Part shown: piece by piece, positions 1 through 8,567 of the stretch
Position numbering within the stretch: the first letter of the stretch is position 1
Layout of the letters: each line of letters opens with the position of its first letter
Position numbers and translations under genes: made by a program
The notes under the pieces: generated by a model
Databases searched by the model: none
Seen by the model: only the letters and a program-made list of their open reading frames with translations
What the model was told of the DNA's origin: nothing
DNA from: VAZQ01 sp963725185
GTDB taxonomy: Bacteria; Pseudomonadota; Alphaproteobacteria; Rhizobiales; Xanthobacteraceae
Length of the DNA stretch: 64,000 nucleotides
Reading direction: 5' to 3'
Assembly: GCA_963725185.1 (NCBI GenBank)
Contig: CAVRXO010000009.1
Coordinates: 1-64,000, forward strand

Positions 1-71
1 TGGATGGACATCTCGGTCGGCTTCCGGCAACGGCCACCGGAATGTGAATGTCGAGCCGACGATTAGATATC

Positions 72-1179
72 ATGACTTTATGGCTCCTATTCGCGCTGAT
101 GACCGCGATGGCGATCTTCGCCGTATTGTGGCCGCTTGCGCGCGGCAAGGGGAGGCTGCGGTCGGGGAGCGACCTCGTCGTCTACCGCGATCAGCTTGAA
201 GAGATCGAGCGCGACCGAACGGCCGGACGGATCGGCGAGGTTGAGGCCGAGGCCGCGAAGGTCGAGGTCTCACGCCGCCTCATCGGGGCGGCCGACGCAC
301 AAGCGGCGAGCGCCCGACCTGCTGCCTGCCCCGACGGCAGCTTGGCACAGCCGCCTGGTCGCCGTCATCGCGATTGTGGGATTGCCGCTGGGTGTCGGCG
401 GGCTCTATCTCAAGGTGGGATCGCCGGATCTGCCCGGCCAACCGCTGGCGGCGCGTGCGGCGGACGTGCAGAACCAATCGATCGATCACCTCGTAGGGCA
501 AGTGGAAGCGCATTTGGAAGCCAATCCGGATGATGTCCGCGGCTGGGAAGTGATTGCGCCGGTTTATCTGCGGCTCGGGCGTTTCGATGATGCCGTCAAG
601 GCGCGCCGCAACCTGCTTCGCCTGGGCGGCGAGACCGCCGAGCGGCAATCCGATCTGGGCGAGGCATTGGTCGGCACCGCCAACGGCATCGTCACGGTCG
701 AGGCCAAGGCGGCGTTCGATCGGGCGGTCGCGCTCGATCCGCAGGACGTCAAGGCACGATACTTCCTCGGGCTCGCCGCCGAGCAGGATGGCCGCCCGGC
801 CGACGCGATATCGATGTGGCGCGCGATGCTGGCCGGCGCTCCGCAAGATGCGCCCTGGGCCGGTTTCGTGCGCAGCGAGCTTGCCCGGCTTGAGGGCAGC
901 CCCGGGCCCGGGTCGGAGGATGTTGCGGCGGCGGCCGATATGGGTCCCGAGCAGCGAATGGCGATGATCCGCGGCATGGTGGAAAAGCTCTCCGCCCGGC
1001 TGCACCAGGACGGAACCGATCTGGAGGGGTGGTTGCGGCTGGTACGCTCCTATATGGTGCTCGGCGAGCGCGACAAGGCACGGGCCGCGGCCGGCGAGGC
1101 GCGGCATGCGCTTGCCAGCGATCCTGAGAAGCTCCGCCAGATCGATGAACTGGTGAAGGGGTTGGGCCTCGAGGGTTGA
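72..1179 (+). CDS. ccmI: Cytochrome c maturation protein CcmI (CycH), frameshifted in this read
   Basis: CcmI is a membrane-anchored TPR protein that holds apocytochrome c for haem attachment in the Ccm system I pathway. The reading frame from the ATG at 72 gives an N-terminal membrane helix (MTLWLLFALMTAMAIFAVLW) and the usual CcmI cytoplasmic segment with YRDQLEEIERD. Near 295-345 the homologous sequence moves to another frame, where a second helix (VAVIAIVGLPLGVGGLYL) and periplasmic TPR-like repeats (GWEVIAPVYLRLGRFDDAVKA, then AFDRAVALDPQDVKARYFLG) run to 1179. This looks like one extra base. The other members of the operon follow directly (ccmE, ccmF, ccmH), so the identification is secure even though the frame is broken. 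An artefact is more likely than a pseudogene because the rest is well preserved. Confidence 0.85.
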
Positions 1180-1200
1180 TTACAGTCGAGAAAGGGCGCG

Positions 1201-1677
1201 ATGACCCGCAAACGACGACGCTTGGTATTGATCGGCTCGGCGCTTTGCGTGCTGGGGGTCGCGGTCGCGCTGGTCCTGAGCGCGCTCAAGGATTTCATCG
1301 TCTTCTTCAACTCTCCCTCCGATGTCGTCGAGAGGCATGTGGCGCCGGGCAGCCGTATTCGGCTTGGCGGCCTGGTCAAGCCCGGCAGCATCGTGCGCGG
1401 CAGCGATCTCGCGGTGCGGTTCGAGGTGACCGACGGCGAGAATACTATACCGGTCTCGTATCAAGGTATCTTGCCTGATCTGTTCCGTGAGGGACAAGGC
1501 GTGGTGACCGAAGGGGTGGTCGAGCCGTCCGGCGCGTTCAAGGCCGATAGCGTGCTCGCCAAGCACGACGAGAACTACATGCCCAAGGAGGTCGCGGACG
1601 CGTTGAAACGTTCGGGCCACTGGAAGGAAGAGTACGGACAGAAGGTCGGTTCGGCTCCACAGAGCCAAACGCAATGA
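1201..1677 (+). CDS. ccmE: Cytochrome c maturation haem chaperone CcmE (CycJ)
   Basis: This is a 158-residue, inner-membrane-anchored periplasmic haem chaperone that binds haem covalently and passes it to the CcmF/CcmH ligation complex. The start region is basic (MTRKRRR) and is followed by one membrane helix (about residues 8-28). The OB-fold domain carries GGLVKPGS and FEVTDG, and the haem-binding motif is KHDENYMPKE with the covalent haem histidine at H122 and the conserved tyrosine at Y126. The C-terminus is a flexible tail, as is usual. The gene starts 21 bases after ccmI and ends 18 bases before ccmF, which fits one operon. The length is typical of the family. Confidence 0.96.
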   Translation: MTRKRRRLVLIGSALCVLGVAVALVLSALKDFIVFFNSPSDVVERHVAPGSRIRLGGLVKPGSIVRGSDLAVRFEVTDGENTIPVSYQGILPDLFREGQGVVTEGVVEPSGAFKADSVLAKHDENYMPKEVADALKRSGHWKEEYGQKVGSAPQSQTQ

Positions 1678-1695
1678 TGCGGGGAGTGTTGCGCC

Positions 1696-3681
1696 ATGAT
1701 CCCTGAGCTTGGTCACTTTGCGCTCGTTCTGGCGCTCGGCTTGGCGTTAATCCAGGCCACCGTGCCAATGTACGGAGCACGTCGCAACGATCCGCTGCTC
1801 ATGGGCATGGCGGGAACCACCGCCATCGGGCAGTTCTGTTTCGTGGCCCTCTCCTTCGCCGCGCTGGTGACCTGCTATGTGCAGTCCGATTTCTCGGTCC
1901 AGACGGTGTTCGAGAACTCCCATTCGGCGATGCCGCTGATCTACAAGTTCACCAGCACGTGGGGAAACCATGAGGGCTCGATGCTGCTCTGGGTCCTCAT
2001 CCTGGCGTTGTTCGGAGCGGCGGTGGCGGTCTTCGGCAGCAATCTGCCGGACCGGCTCAAGGCGAATGTTCTCGGCGTGCAGTCCTGGATCGCGGCTGCC
2101 TTCTACCTTTTCATTCTGCTGACCTCCAATCCGTTCCTGCGGATCGCCGACGCCCCGGTCGAGGGCCGCGACCTCAATCCGCTGCTGCAAGATCTCGGCC
2201 TCGCCATTCATCCGCCGATGCTCTATCTCGGCTATGTCGGCTTCTCGATCACCTTTTCCTTCGCCATTGCGGCTCTGATCGATGGCCGCGTCGATGCCGC
2301 CTGGGCCCGCTGGGTGCGGCCATGGGCGCTGCTGGCGTGGACGTTCTTGACGCTCGGCATCGCCATGGGCTCGTACTGGGCCTACTACACTTTGGGATGG
2401 GGCGGCTGGTGGTTCTGGGACCCGGTCGAGAACGCCTCGCTGATGCCGTGGCTGGCCGGCACCGCGCTGCTTCACTCCGCGCTGGTGACTGAGAAGCGCA
2501 ATGCCCTCAAAGTGTGGACCATTCTGCTTGCCATCCTGGCCTTCTCGCTGTCGCTGATCGGCACATTCCTGGTGCGCTCGGGCGTGATCACCTCCGTCCA
2601 TGCGTTCGCCAGCGACCCGACGCGCGGTATTTTCATCCTGGGGATCCTGACGCTGTTCATCGGCGGTGCGCTCACTCTGTTCGCATGGCGCGCCCCGATG
2701 TTGAAACAAGGCGGCCTGTTCGCCCCGATCTCGCGCGAAGGCGCGCTCGTGCTCAACAATCTGTTCCTGGTCGCCGCCTGCGCAACGGTGGTATTCGGCA
2801 CGCTCTACCCGTTGGCGCTGGAAGGCCTGACCGGCGAGAAGATCTCGGTCGGCGCGCCGTTTTTCAACATGACATTTGCTCCGCTCTTCATTCCCCTCAT
2901 GCTGGCGGTCCCGTTCGGTCCGCTGATGGCATGGAAGCGCGGCGATCTGCTCGGCGTCGCGCAACGTCTGCTCGGCGCGGCCGCGATCGCTCTGATCGGC
3001 ATCGCGGTCACGTTCGCGGTGGAGGGCGGCGGACCGATCCTGGTGCCGTTCGCCATCGGGCTTGCGCTCTATCTGCTGGCGGGGGCGGCGACGGATTTGA
3101 TCGAGCGCACGGGCCTCCTCAAGGTACCGGTACGCACCGCGCTGGCGCGTGCCCGCGGGCTGCCGCGCTCGGCCTGGGGGACCGCATTCGCGCATGCCGG
3201 GCTTGCGGTCACGCTGCTCGGCATCATCGGCGAGACCCAGTGGGGCGCCGAGCGGATCGCCGAGGTCAAGCCCGGACAGGTGCTTTCCATCCATCGCTAC
3301 GATTTCCAATTCGATGGAACGACCGAGCGCCAGGGTCCGAACTATCATGAGCTCGCGGCCCACTTCACCATTCGCCATGCCGGCGACTTCATCGGCGTGA
3401 TGGAGCCTTCCAAGCGCACCTTCCCCTCGCGCGGCACCGATACGAACGAGGCGGCCCTGATGACACGCGGTTTCGCCCAGCTCTATCTCTCGCTCGGCGA
3501 TCCGGGGCCGGACGGCTCGATCGCGGTGCGTCTCTACTACAAGCCGCTGGTCCTGCTGATTTGGCTCGGGGCGGTGGTGATGGCGATGGGCGGTGCGCTC
3601 TCGCTGTCCGACCGGCGCTTGCGGGTCGGCGCTCCGCGGCCGGCTCGCGCCAAGGCCGCCGCGCTGCAGCCGGCGGAGTAG
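1696..3681 (+). CDS. ccmF: Cytochrome c haem lyase subunit CcmF (CycK)
   Basis: This is a 661-residue polytopic membrane protein that, with CcmH and CcmI, attaches haem from CcmE to the CXXCH motif of apocytochromes c on the periplasmic side. The tryptophan-rich haem-handling signature is present as WGGWWFWDPVENASLMPWL (about residues 235-253). Many hydrophobic helices lie along the whole length, and conserved histidines occur in the expected loops (TWGNHEG near residue 93; AIHPPMLYLG near 175). A large periplasmic region (about 510-620) lies before the last helix. The ATG at 1696 is preceded by a GGGGAG-type ribosome binding site. The length matches the family. Confidence 0.97.
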   Translation: MIPELGHFALVLALGLALIQATVPMYGARRNDPLLMGMAGTTAIGQFCFVALSFAALVTCYVQSDFSVQTVFENSHSAMPLIYKFTSTWGNHEGSMLLWVLILALFGAAVAVFGSNLPDRLKANVLGVQSWIAAAFYLFILLTSNPFLRIADAPVEGRDLNPLLQDLGLAIHPPMLYLGYVGFSITFSFAIAALIDGRVDAAWARWVRPWALLAWTFLTLGIAMGSYWAYYTLGWGGWWFWDPVENASLMPWLAGTALLHSALVTEKRNALKVWTILLAILAFSLSLIGTFLVRSGVITSVHAFASDPTRGIFILGILTLFIGGALTLFAWRAPMLKQGGLFAPISREGALVLNNLFLVAACATVVFGTLYPLALEGLTGEKISVGAPFFNMTFAPLFIPLMLAVPFGPLMAWKRGDLLGVAQRLLGAAAIALIGIAVTFAVEGGGPILVPFAIGLALYLLAGAATDLIERTGLLKVPVRTALARARGLPRSAWGTAFAHAGLAVTLLGIIGETQWGAERIAEVKPGQVLSIHRYDFQFDGTTERQGPNYHELAAHFTIRHAGDFIGVMEPSKRTFPSRGTDTNEAALMTRGFAQLYLSLGDPGPDGSIAVRLYYKPLVLLIWLGAVVMAMGGALSLSDRRLRVGAPRPARAKAAALQPAE

Positions 3682-3686
3682 CCGGC

Positions 3687-4172
3687 ATGAAGCTGCTTGC
3701 GCAGGCCCTGATCGTTCTGGCGCTGCTGTCGCCCGCCTGCGCGTGGGCAGTACAGCCCGATGAGGTGCTCGCCGACCCGGCGCTTGAAGCGCGCGCGCGT
3801 GCGCTCTCCAAGGAGCTGCGCTGCATGGTCTGCCAGAATCAATCGATCGACGATTCGGCGGCGCCGCTCGCGCGCGATCTGCGCCTCCTGGTCCGCGATC
3901 GCCTGACCAGCGGCGACAGCGATCAGCAGGTGCTCGATTTTCTGGTGGCCCGCTACGGCGAGTTCGTGCTGCTCAAGCCGCGCTTCGCCTGGCACACCGC
4001 GCTCCTCTGGCTCACGCCGCCGGGTGTGCTGGTCGGCGGAGCGCTCGTGCTGCTGGTGATCGCCTGGCGCCGCCGCGCCCCCGGAGATTCTCCGGCCGGG
4101 CGGGAGGGCGAGGCACTGACGCCGGCCGAGGAGGCCCGCCTCGCGCGCCTCATGCAAGCGGGCGACCGCTGA
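3687..4172 (+). CDS. ccmH: Cytochrome c maturation thiol reductase CcmH (CycL)
   Basis: This is a 161-residue protein that reduces apocytochrome c cysteines before haem ligation. It begins with a cleavable signal peptide (MKLLAQALIVLALLSPACAWA), then the three-helix domain with the thioredoxin-like motif LRCMVCQNQSI, and ends with a membrane helix (about 100-122) and a short cytoplasmic tail. The reading frame is open further upstream, but the ATG at 3687 is chosen because it starts the signal peptide and lies 5 bases after the ccmF stop. It is the last gene of the ccmIEFH operon. A 160-base gap without a gene follows. Confidence 0.95.
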   Translation: MKLLAQALIVLALLSPACAWAVQPDEVLADPALEARARALSKELRCMVCQNQSIDDSAAPLARDLRLLVRDRLTSGDSDQQVLDFLVARYGEFVLLKPRFAWHTALLWLTPPGVLVGGALVLLVIAWRRRAPGDSPAGREGEALTPAEEARLARLMQAGDR

Positions 4173-4336
4173 GCTGCATTCCCCGCAAGCCGTTGGTTTA
4201 TATTGATAAACCGCTTTAGCGGCGGGAACGTTACCAAACTTTAATTCCACCGACAGCACGCGGTAAGGCGGCCCTGCGCATCCTTGCGCTCGAATGGTGC
4301 GACGCACCTCGTCTGAAGATTTAGGGAGACATCCTC

Positions 4337-5890
4337 ATGCACGAGAGCGCTACTCCGGTTCGGAAATCGCGCGCTGCGTCCGCTCGCCGAGTTGCCCTGC
4401 TGGCCGGCGTTGCCGGGCTGGGCGTGAGCGTCCTGATCGCCGGCTCCGGTTTCAATCTGAATTCAAGCCTCGGCTCGTTCAGCCCGGCGGCGCAAGCCCA
4501 GGGGCTGCAGCGGCCGGTCGGGTTCGCCGATATCGTCGAGAAGGTGAAGCCCGCCGTCGTCTCGGTGCGGGTCAAGCTGGATGGCGGCCCCAGGATGATG
4601 GGGTTCGAAGGCGAGCTACCGTTCCCCAAGGGCTCGCCGATGGACCGGTTCTTCCGTCAGTTCGGCTCTCCTGATGAAGGCGATCAGGGCGGCGGCCAGG
4701 GCCGGCAGGGCGCCCCCGCCGGCCGCAACATGATCACCGGCCAGGGGTCCGGCTTCTTTATTTCCGCCGACGGCTATGCGGTGACCAACAATCACGTGGT
4801 CGACAAGGCCGAGAATGTCCAGGTCACCACCGATGACGGCAAGATCTACCAGGCCAAGGTGATCGGCACCGATCCGCGCAGTGATCTCGCCCTGATCAAG
4901 GTCGACGGCCGCGGCGATTTTCCCTTTGTCAAATTCGCCGAAGGCAATCCCCGCATCGGCGATTGGGTGCTGGCGGTCGGCAATCCCTTCGGTCTCGGCG
5001 GTACCGTGACGGCGGGCATCGTCTCCGCGCGCGGACGCGATATCGGCAACGGCCCCTATGACGACTTCATCCAGATCGATGCACCCGTCAACAAGGGTAA
5101 TTCCGGCGGTCCGACCTTCGACGTCGATGGCAATGTGATCGGGGTGAATACCGCGATCTTTTCACCCTCCGGCGGTTCGGTGGGGATCGCTTTTGCGATC
5201 CCGGCCGATACCGTGAAGAAGGTGGTGTCCCAGCTCAAGGAGAAGGGCTCGGTGACCCGCGGCTGGATCGGCGTCCAGATCCAGTCGGTCACTCCCGAGA
5301 TTGCCGACAGTCTCGGCCTTAAGAGCGTCCAAGGCGCGCTGGTGGCCGAGCCCCAGTCGGGCGGCCCGGCGGCCAAGGCCGGTATCGAGGCCGGCGACGT
5401 GATCACCTCGGTGAATGGCGCCACGATCAAGGATGCCCGCGAGCTTGCCCGCCAGATCGGCGGCTTGCCGCCGGGCACTTCGGTGAAGCTCGCCCTCCTG
5501 CACAAGGGGGCCGAAAAAGCCGTCACGCTGACGCTCGGCCAATTGCCCGACCAGCGTGAGGCACGCGCCGAAACCGGCAACAACAACGATTCGAGCGGGA
5601 CCGACGTCCCGCGGCTTGGTCTGACGCTGGCCCCCGCCGGGCAGGTTGCCGGCAGCGGCAACGAGGGCGTGGTGGTGACCAATGTCGATCCCAACGGGAT
5701 CGCCGCCGATCACGGCTTCAAGACCGGCGACGTCATTCTCGACGTCGGCGGCAAGAAAGTCGGCAATCCGGGCGAGGTGCGCGATGCCATCCGGGACGCG
5801 CAAAAGGACGGCAAGCGCACGGTGCTGATGCGGGTGAAGTCGGGCGGCGAGGGCACCAAATTCGTTGCGGTGCGGCTCGGCAAGGCTTGA
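4337..5890 (+). CDS. degP: Periplasmic Do/HtrA-family serine endoprotease
   Basis: This 517-residue DegP/DegQ-type protease/chaperone degrades misfolded periplasmic proteins. An N-terminal export segment (about residues 17-54, ending AAQAQ) is followed by the trypsin-like domain with the catalytic triad H153 (TNNHVVD), D183 (RSDLALIKV) and S256 (NKGNSGGPTFD). Two PDZ domains follow (about 290-380 and 410-510, with GWIGVQIQ and GVVVTNVDPNG as their openings). A glycine-rich stretch (GDQGGGQGRQGAPAG) inside the LA-loop region is unusual but common in alphaproteobacterial members. A two-component pair follows after a strong terminator. Which of the several Deg paralogues this is cannot be told from sequence alone. 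Confidence 0.93.
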   Translation: MHESATPVRKSRAASARRVALLAGVAGLGVSVLIAGSGFNLNSSLGSFSPAAQAQGLQRPVGFADIVEKVKPAVVSVRVKLDGGPRMMGFEGELPFPKGSPMDRFFRQFGSPDEGDQGGGQGRQGAPAGRNMITGQGSGFFISADGYAVTNNHVVDKAENVQVTTDDGKIYQAKVIGTDPRSDLALIKVDGRGDFPFVKFAEGNPRIGDWVLAVGNPFGLGGTVTAGIVSARGRDIGNGPYDDFIQIDAPVNKGNSGGPTFDVDGNVIGVNTAIFSPSGGSVGIAFAIPADTVKKVVSQLKEKGSVTRGWIGVQIQSVTPEIADSLGLKSVQGALVAEPQSGGPAAKAGIEAGDVITSVNGATIKDARELARQIGGLPPGTSVKLALLHKGAEKAVTLTLGQLPDQREARAETGNNNDSSGTDVPRLGLTLAPAGQVAGSGNEGVVVTNVDPNGIAADHGFKTGDVILDVGGKKVGNPGEVRDAIRDAQKDGKRTVLMRVKSGGEGTKFVAVRLGKA

Positions 5891-5973
5891 GCAATCAGGC
5901 TTGAGCGACACAGGGCTTGAACGAAATGGGACGTACCGCTGGCATCTGTCGCCCCCGCTGGCGGTCCGAACCA

Positions 5974-5997
5974 GGGGACAGGTCTTGACCTGTCCCC
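5974..5997. repeat. Perfect inverted repeat after degP
   Basis: Two perfectly complementary 11-base arms (GGGGACAGGTC at 5974-5984 and its complement at 5987-5997) are separated by two bases. There is no T-run after it, so it is less likely a terminator than the hairpin at 6052. It may be an intergenic palindrome or an RNA-stabilising structure at the degP 3' end. Confidence 0.6.
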
Positions 5998-6051
5998 ACC
6001 TAACCTTGCTTTGACCCGGCATCCGTCGCCCCCGCCGGGAAGGAGCAGGTC

Positions 6052-6091
6052 GAGGGGCGGTGGGGTCAAACCCACCGCCCCTCGCGTTTTT
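6052..6091 (+). terminator. Rho-independent terminator downstream of degP
   Basis: Arms GAGGGGCGGTGGG (6052-6064) and CCCACCGCCCCTC (6071-6083) pair perfectly over 13 bases around a 6-base loop, followed by GCG and five T residues (6087-6091). It lies 160 bases after the degP stop and before the two-component genes, so it separates the two transcription units. Confidence 0.9.
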
Positions 6092-6226
6092 GCAGGGGGC
6101 GTGGCCGCCTGGCGCATCCTCAAAGAGGCCCTTTTAAGATATCGTCCGCATGCTTAGGTCCGCATAGGTGCTGTCCCGGCCTGGTGCCGGCAGCCGCGAA
6201 ATCGATCGGTTCACCACCGGGTCATC

Positions 6227-6901
6227 ATGCGACTTCTCATCATTGAAGACGACCGCGATGCCGCCGACTATCTCGCCAAGGCATTCCGCGAGGTGGGCCA
6301 CATCGCCGACCTCGCCGCCGACGGCGAGGAGGGGCTGGCGCACGCCCTCGACGGCCAATACGATGTGCTGATCGTCGACCGCATGCTGCCGAAGCTCGAC
6401 GGCCTGTCCATCATCGGGACCTTGCGGAGCAAGGGGGTGGAGACGCCCGCGCTGATCCTGTCCGCGCTCGGCCAGGTCGATGACCGGGTCAAGGGCTTGC
6501 GCGCCGGCGGTGACGATTATCTGTCCAAGCCCTACTCGTTTTCGGAATTGCTGGCGCGAACCGAGGTGCTGGCGCGCCGCCACGGCGGTCGTGAGGAGAT
6601 GGTCTACCGCGTCGGCGATCTCGAGCTCGACCGGCTGTCGCATCGGGTGACGCGTGCCGATGAGGAGGTCGTGCTGCAGCCGCGCGAGTTCCGCTTGCTC
6701 GAATATCTCATGAAGCATGCCGGCCAGGTGGTAACCCGCACGATGCTGTTGGAGAACGTCTGGGATTATCACTTCGATCCGCAAACCAACGTCATCGATG
6801 TCCATATTTCGCGCTTGCGCTCGAAGATCGACAAGGGATTTGCCCAGCCCTTGCTGCATACCGTGCGCGGTGCAGGATACATGATCCGTGACAGCAAATG
6901 A
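6227..6901 (+). CDS. OmpR/PhoB-type two-component response regulator
   Basis: This is a 224-residue response regulator. The receiver domain (about 1-115) has the acidic pair E7-D8-D9, the phospho-acceptor D51 (LIVDRMLP) and the conserved lysine K102 (DDYLSKPYSF). The winged-helix DNA-binding domain (about 128-222) ends with the usual FDPQTNVIDVHISRLRSKID and GAGYMIRD motifs. It overlaps the sensor kinase gene by 14 bases, so the two are translationally coupled and probably act as a pair. Its position after the degP-type protease suggests an envelope-related stimulus, but this is inference. Confidence 0.94.
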   Translation: MRLLIIEDDRDAADYLAKAFREVGHIADLAADGEEGLAHALDGQYDVLIVDRMLPKLDGLSIIGTLRSKGVETPALILSALGQVDDRVKGLRAGGDDYLSKPYSFSELLARTEVLARRHGGREEMVYRVGDLELDRLSHRVTRADEEVVLQPREFRLLEYLMKHAGQVVTRTMLLENVWDYHFDPQTNVIDVHISRLRSKIDKGFAQPLLHTVRGAGYMIRDSK

Positions 6902-8444
6902 TCTTGTCTTGGCCCGCAATGGCGAGGTCGCGGAAAAGCAGCGCTCCGAGCCGGCGCTCGAGGGCGGCGCGGAGCGCAAGCTCGCCGCCCAGCCGTGGCT
7001 CGCCCGCAAAGCTGCGGAGCGCACGGCGGCGCTGGGTAAGCTGCTTCGCACCACGGCCTTCAAGCTGACGCTCGTCTATTTGACGGTGTTTGCGCTGTTC
7101 GCGGCGTTCCTGCTCGGCTATTTTGCCTGGAATACGCGCCGTCTGATCAACGAGCAGATCATCGAGACGGTCGACGCCGAGGTCCAGGGCCTGACCGACC
7201 AATACCATCAGGGCGGCATCCGCCGCCTCGTCTTTGCCATCGAGGCGCGCTCGCGCCGGCCGGGCTCGAGCCTGTACCTCCTCACCACCGCGGCCGGCGA
7301 AGGCATCGCCGGCAATGTCGGCTCGCTGGCGACCGGCATCCTCGACAATCCGGGCTGGTTCGAGACCGTCTATCGGCGGGTCGACGAGCAGGACGCCTCC
7401 GAGCACCACGCCTTGGTGCGCGTCGACCAGTTGCCGGGCGGCTTCCACCTGCTGGTCGGGCGCGACCTTGAAGAGCGCGAGCGCTTGTTCGACGTCGTGT
7501 TGTCGGCCGGACGCTGGTCGGTGGCCATCGTGGTCGTGCTGGGTCTTGCCGGCGGCTTCTTCGTGGCGCGCCGGGTGCTGCGGCGCATCGATGCGATGAC
7601 GCAGACGACACGCACCATCATGCAGGGCGATCTGCATGAGCGCCTGCCGGTCGCCGGCACCGGCGACGAGCTCGATCGTCTGGCGGTCAATCTCAATGCC
7701 ATGCTTGAGCGGATCGAGGCGCTCATGCGCGGCCTCAAGGAAGTCTCCGACAATATCGCGCACGACCTCAAGACCCCGCTGACGCGTCTGCGCAACCGTT
7801 GCGAAGAGGCATTGCGGGCGGCGCAGAGCGAAACCCAGTACCGCCGCGCGCTCGAAAGCACGATCGAGGAATCGGAGGCGTTGATCCGGACCTTCAACGC
7901 ATTGCTGATGATCGCGCGGGCCGAATCGGGTCAGGCCCGCGATGACATGACCACGTTCGACGCGGTCGAGATCGTGCGCGGCATCGGCGATCTCTACGAA
8001 CCGCTGGCCGACGAAAAAGGCATGAGCCTCAAGGTCGAGGCTCGGTCGGCGGCGTGGGTGCGCGGGAATCGGGAATTGATCAGCCAGGCACTCGCCAATC
8101 TGGTCGACAACGCGATCAAGTACGGGGCTTCCGGCCTCGCCGAGGCGGACGGGCGAGCTGGCGGGATCGTGCTCAAGGCGACGGATCGGGGCGATCGCAT
8201 TCTGCTCTCGGTCGCCGACTGCGGTCCCGGCATAGCGGAATCCGATCGCGGTCGTGTGCGCGAACGCTTCGTGCGGCTGGAGCAAAGCCGCTCGGAGCCC
8301 GGCTCCGGCCTGGGCCTAAGCCTCGCGTCGGCCATCGCACGTCTGCACGGCGGCGAGCTCATACTGGAGGACAACCACCCGGGCCTGGTCAGCGGACTGT
8401 CGCTGCCGCGCGTGGCGGCACCGCCGCCGGCGGCCTCGGCCTGA
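6888..8444 (+). CDS. Membrane sensor histidine kinase, partner of the upstream regulator
   Basis: This 518-residue kinase starts at a GTG inside the end of the regulator gene. A long, poorly conserved N-terminal segment (1-55) is followed by membrane helix 1 (about 56-80), a periplasmic sensor region (about 85-205), helix 2 (about 210-228), a HAMP linker, the dimerisation domain with phospho-acceptor H292 (NIAHDLKTPLTRLRNR) and a C-terminal ATPase domain with NLVDNAIKYG, DCGPGI and GSGLGLSLASAIARLHGG. All kinase boxes (H, N, G1, G2) are readable. The stimulus is unknown. Confidence 0.93.
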   Translation: MTANDLVLARNGEVAEKQRSEPALEGGAERKLAAQPWLARKAAERTAALGKLLRTTAFKLTLVYLTVFALFAAFLLGYFAWNTRRLINEQIIETVDAEVQGLTDQYHQGGIRRLVFAIEARSRRPGSSLYLLTTAAGEGIAGNVGSLATGILDNPGWFETVYRRVDEQDASEHHALVRVDQLPGGFHLLVGRDLEERERLFDVVLSAGRWSVAIVVVLGLAGGFFVARRVLRRIDAMTQTTRTIMQGDLHERLPVAGTGDELDRLAVNLNAMLERIEALMRGLKEVSDNIAHDLKTPLTRLRNRCEEALRAAQSETQYRRALESTIEESEALIRTFNALLMIARAESGQARDDMTTFDAVEIVRGIGDLYEPLADEKGMSLKVEARSAAWVRGNRELISQALANLVDNAIKYGASGLAEADGRAGGIVLKATDRGDRILLSVADCGPGIAESDRGRVRERFVRLEQSRSEPGSGLGLSLASAIARLHGGELILEDNHPGLVSGLSLPRVAAPPPAASA

Positions 8445-8567
8445 CGAGCGCGATCGTTGCCGGCTTGCGGGCGGGCTGCAAGTTTGTGACATTTCCGGCA
8501 TAGCTTGTCCCCATAGTCGCTATTGACGGTCTCTGCCGTGGCGCGGCGATCCGATTGCTTGAGCGGA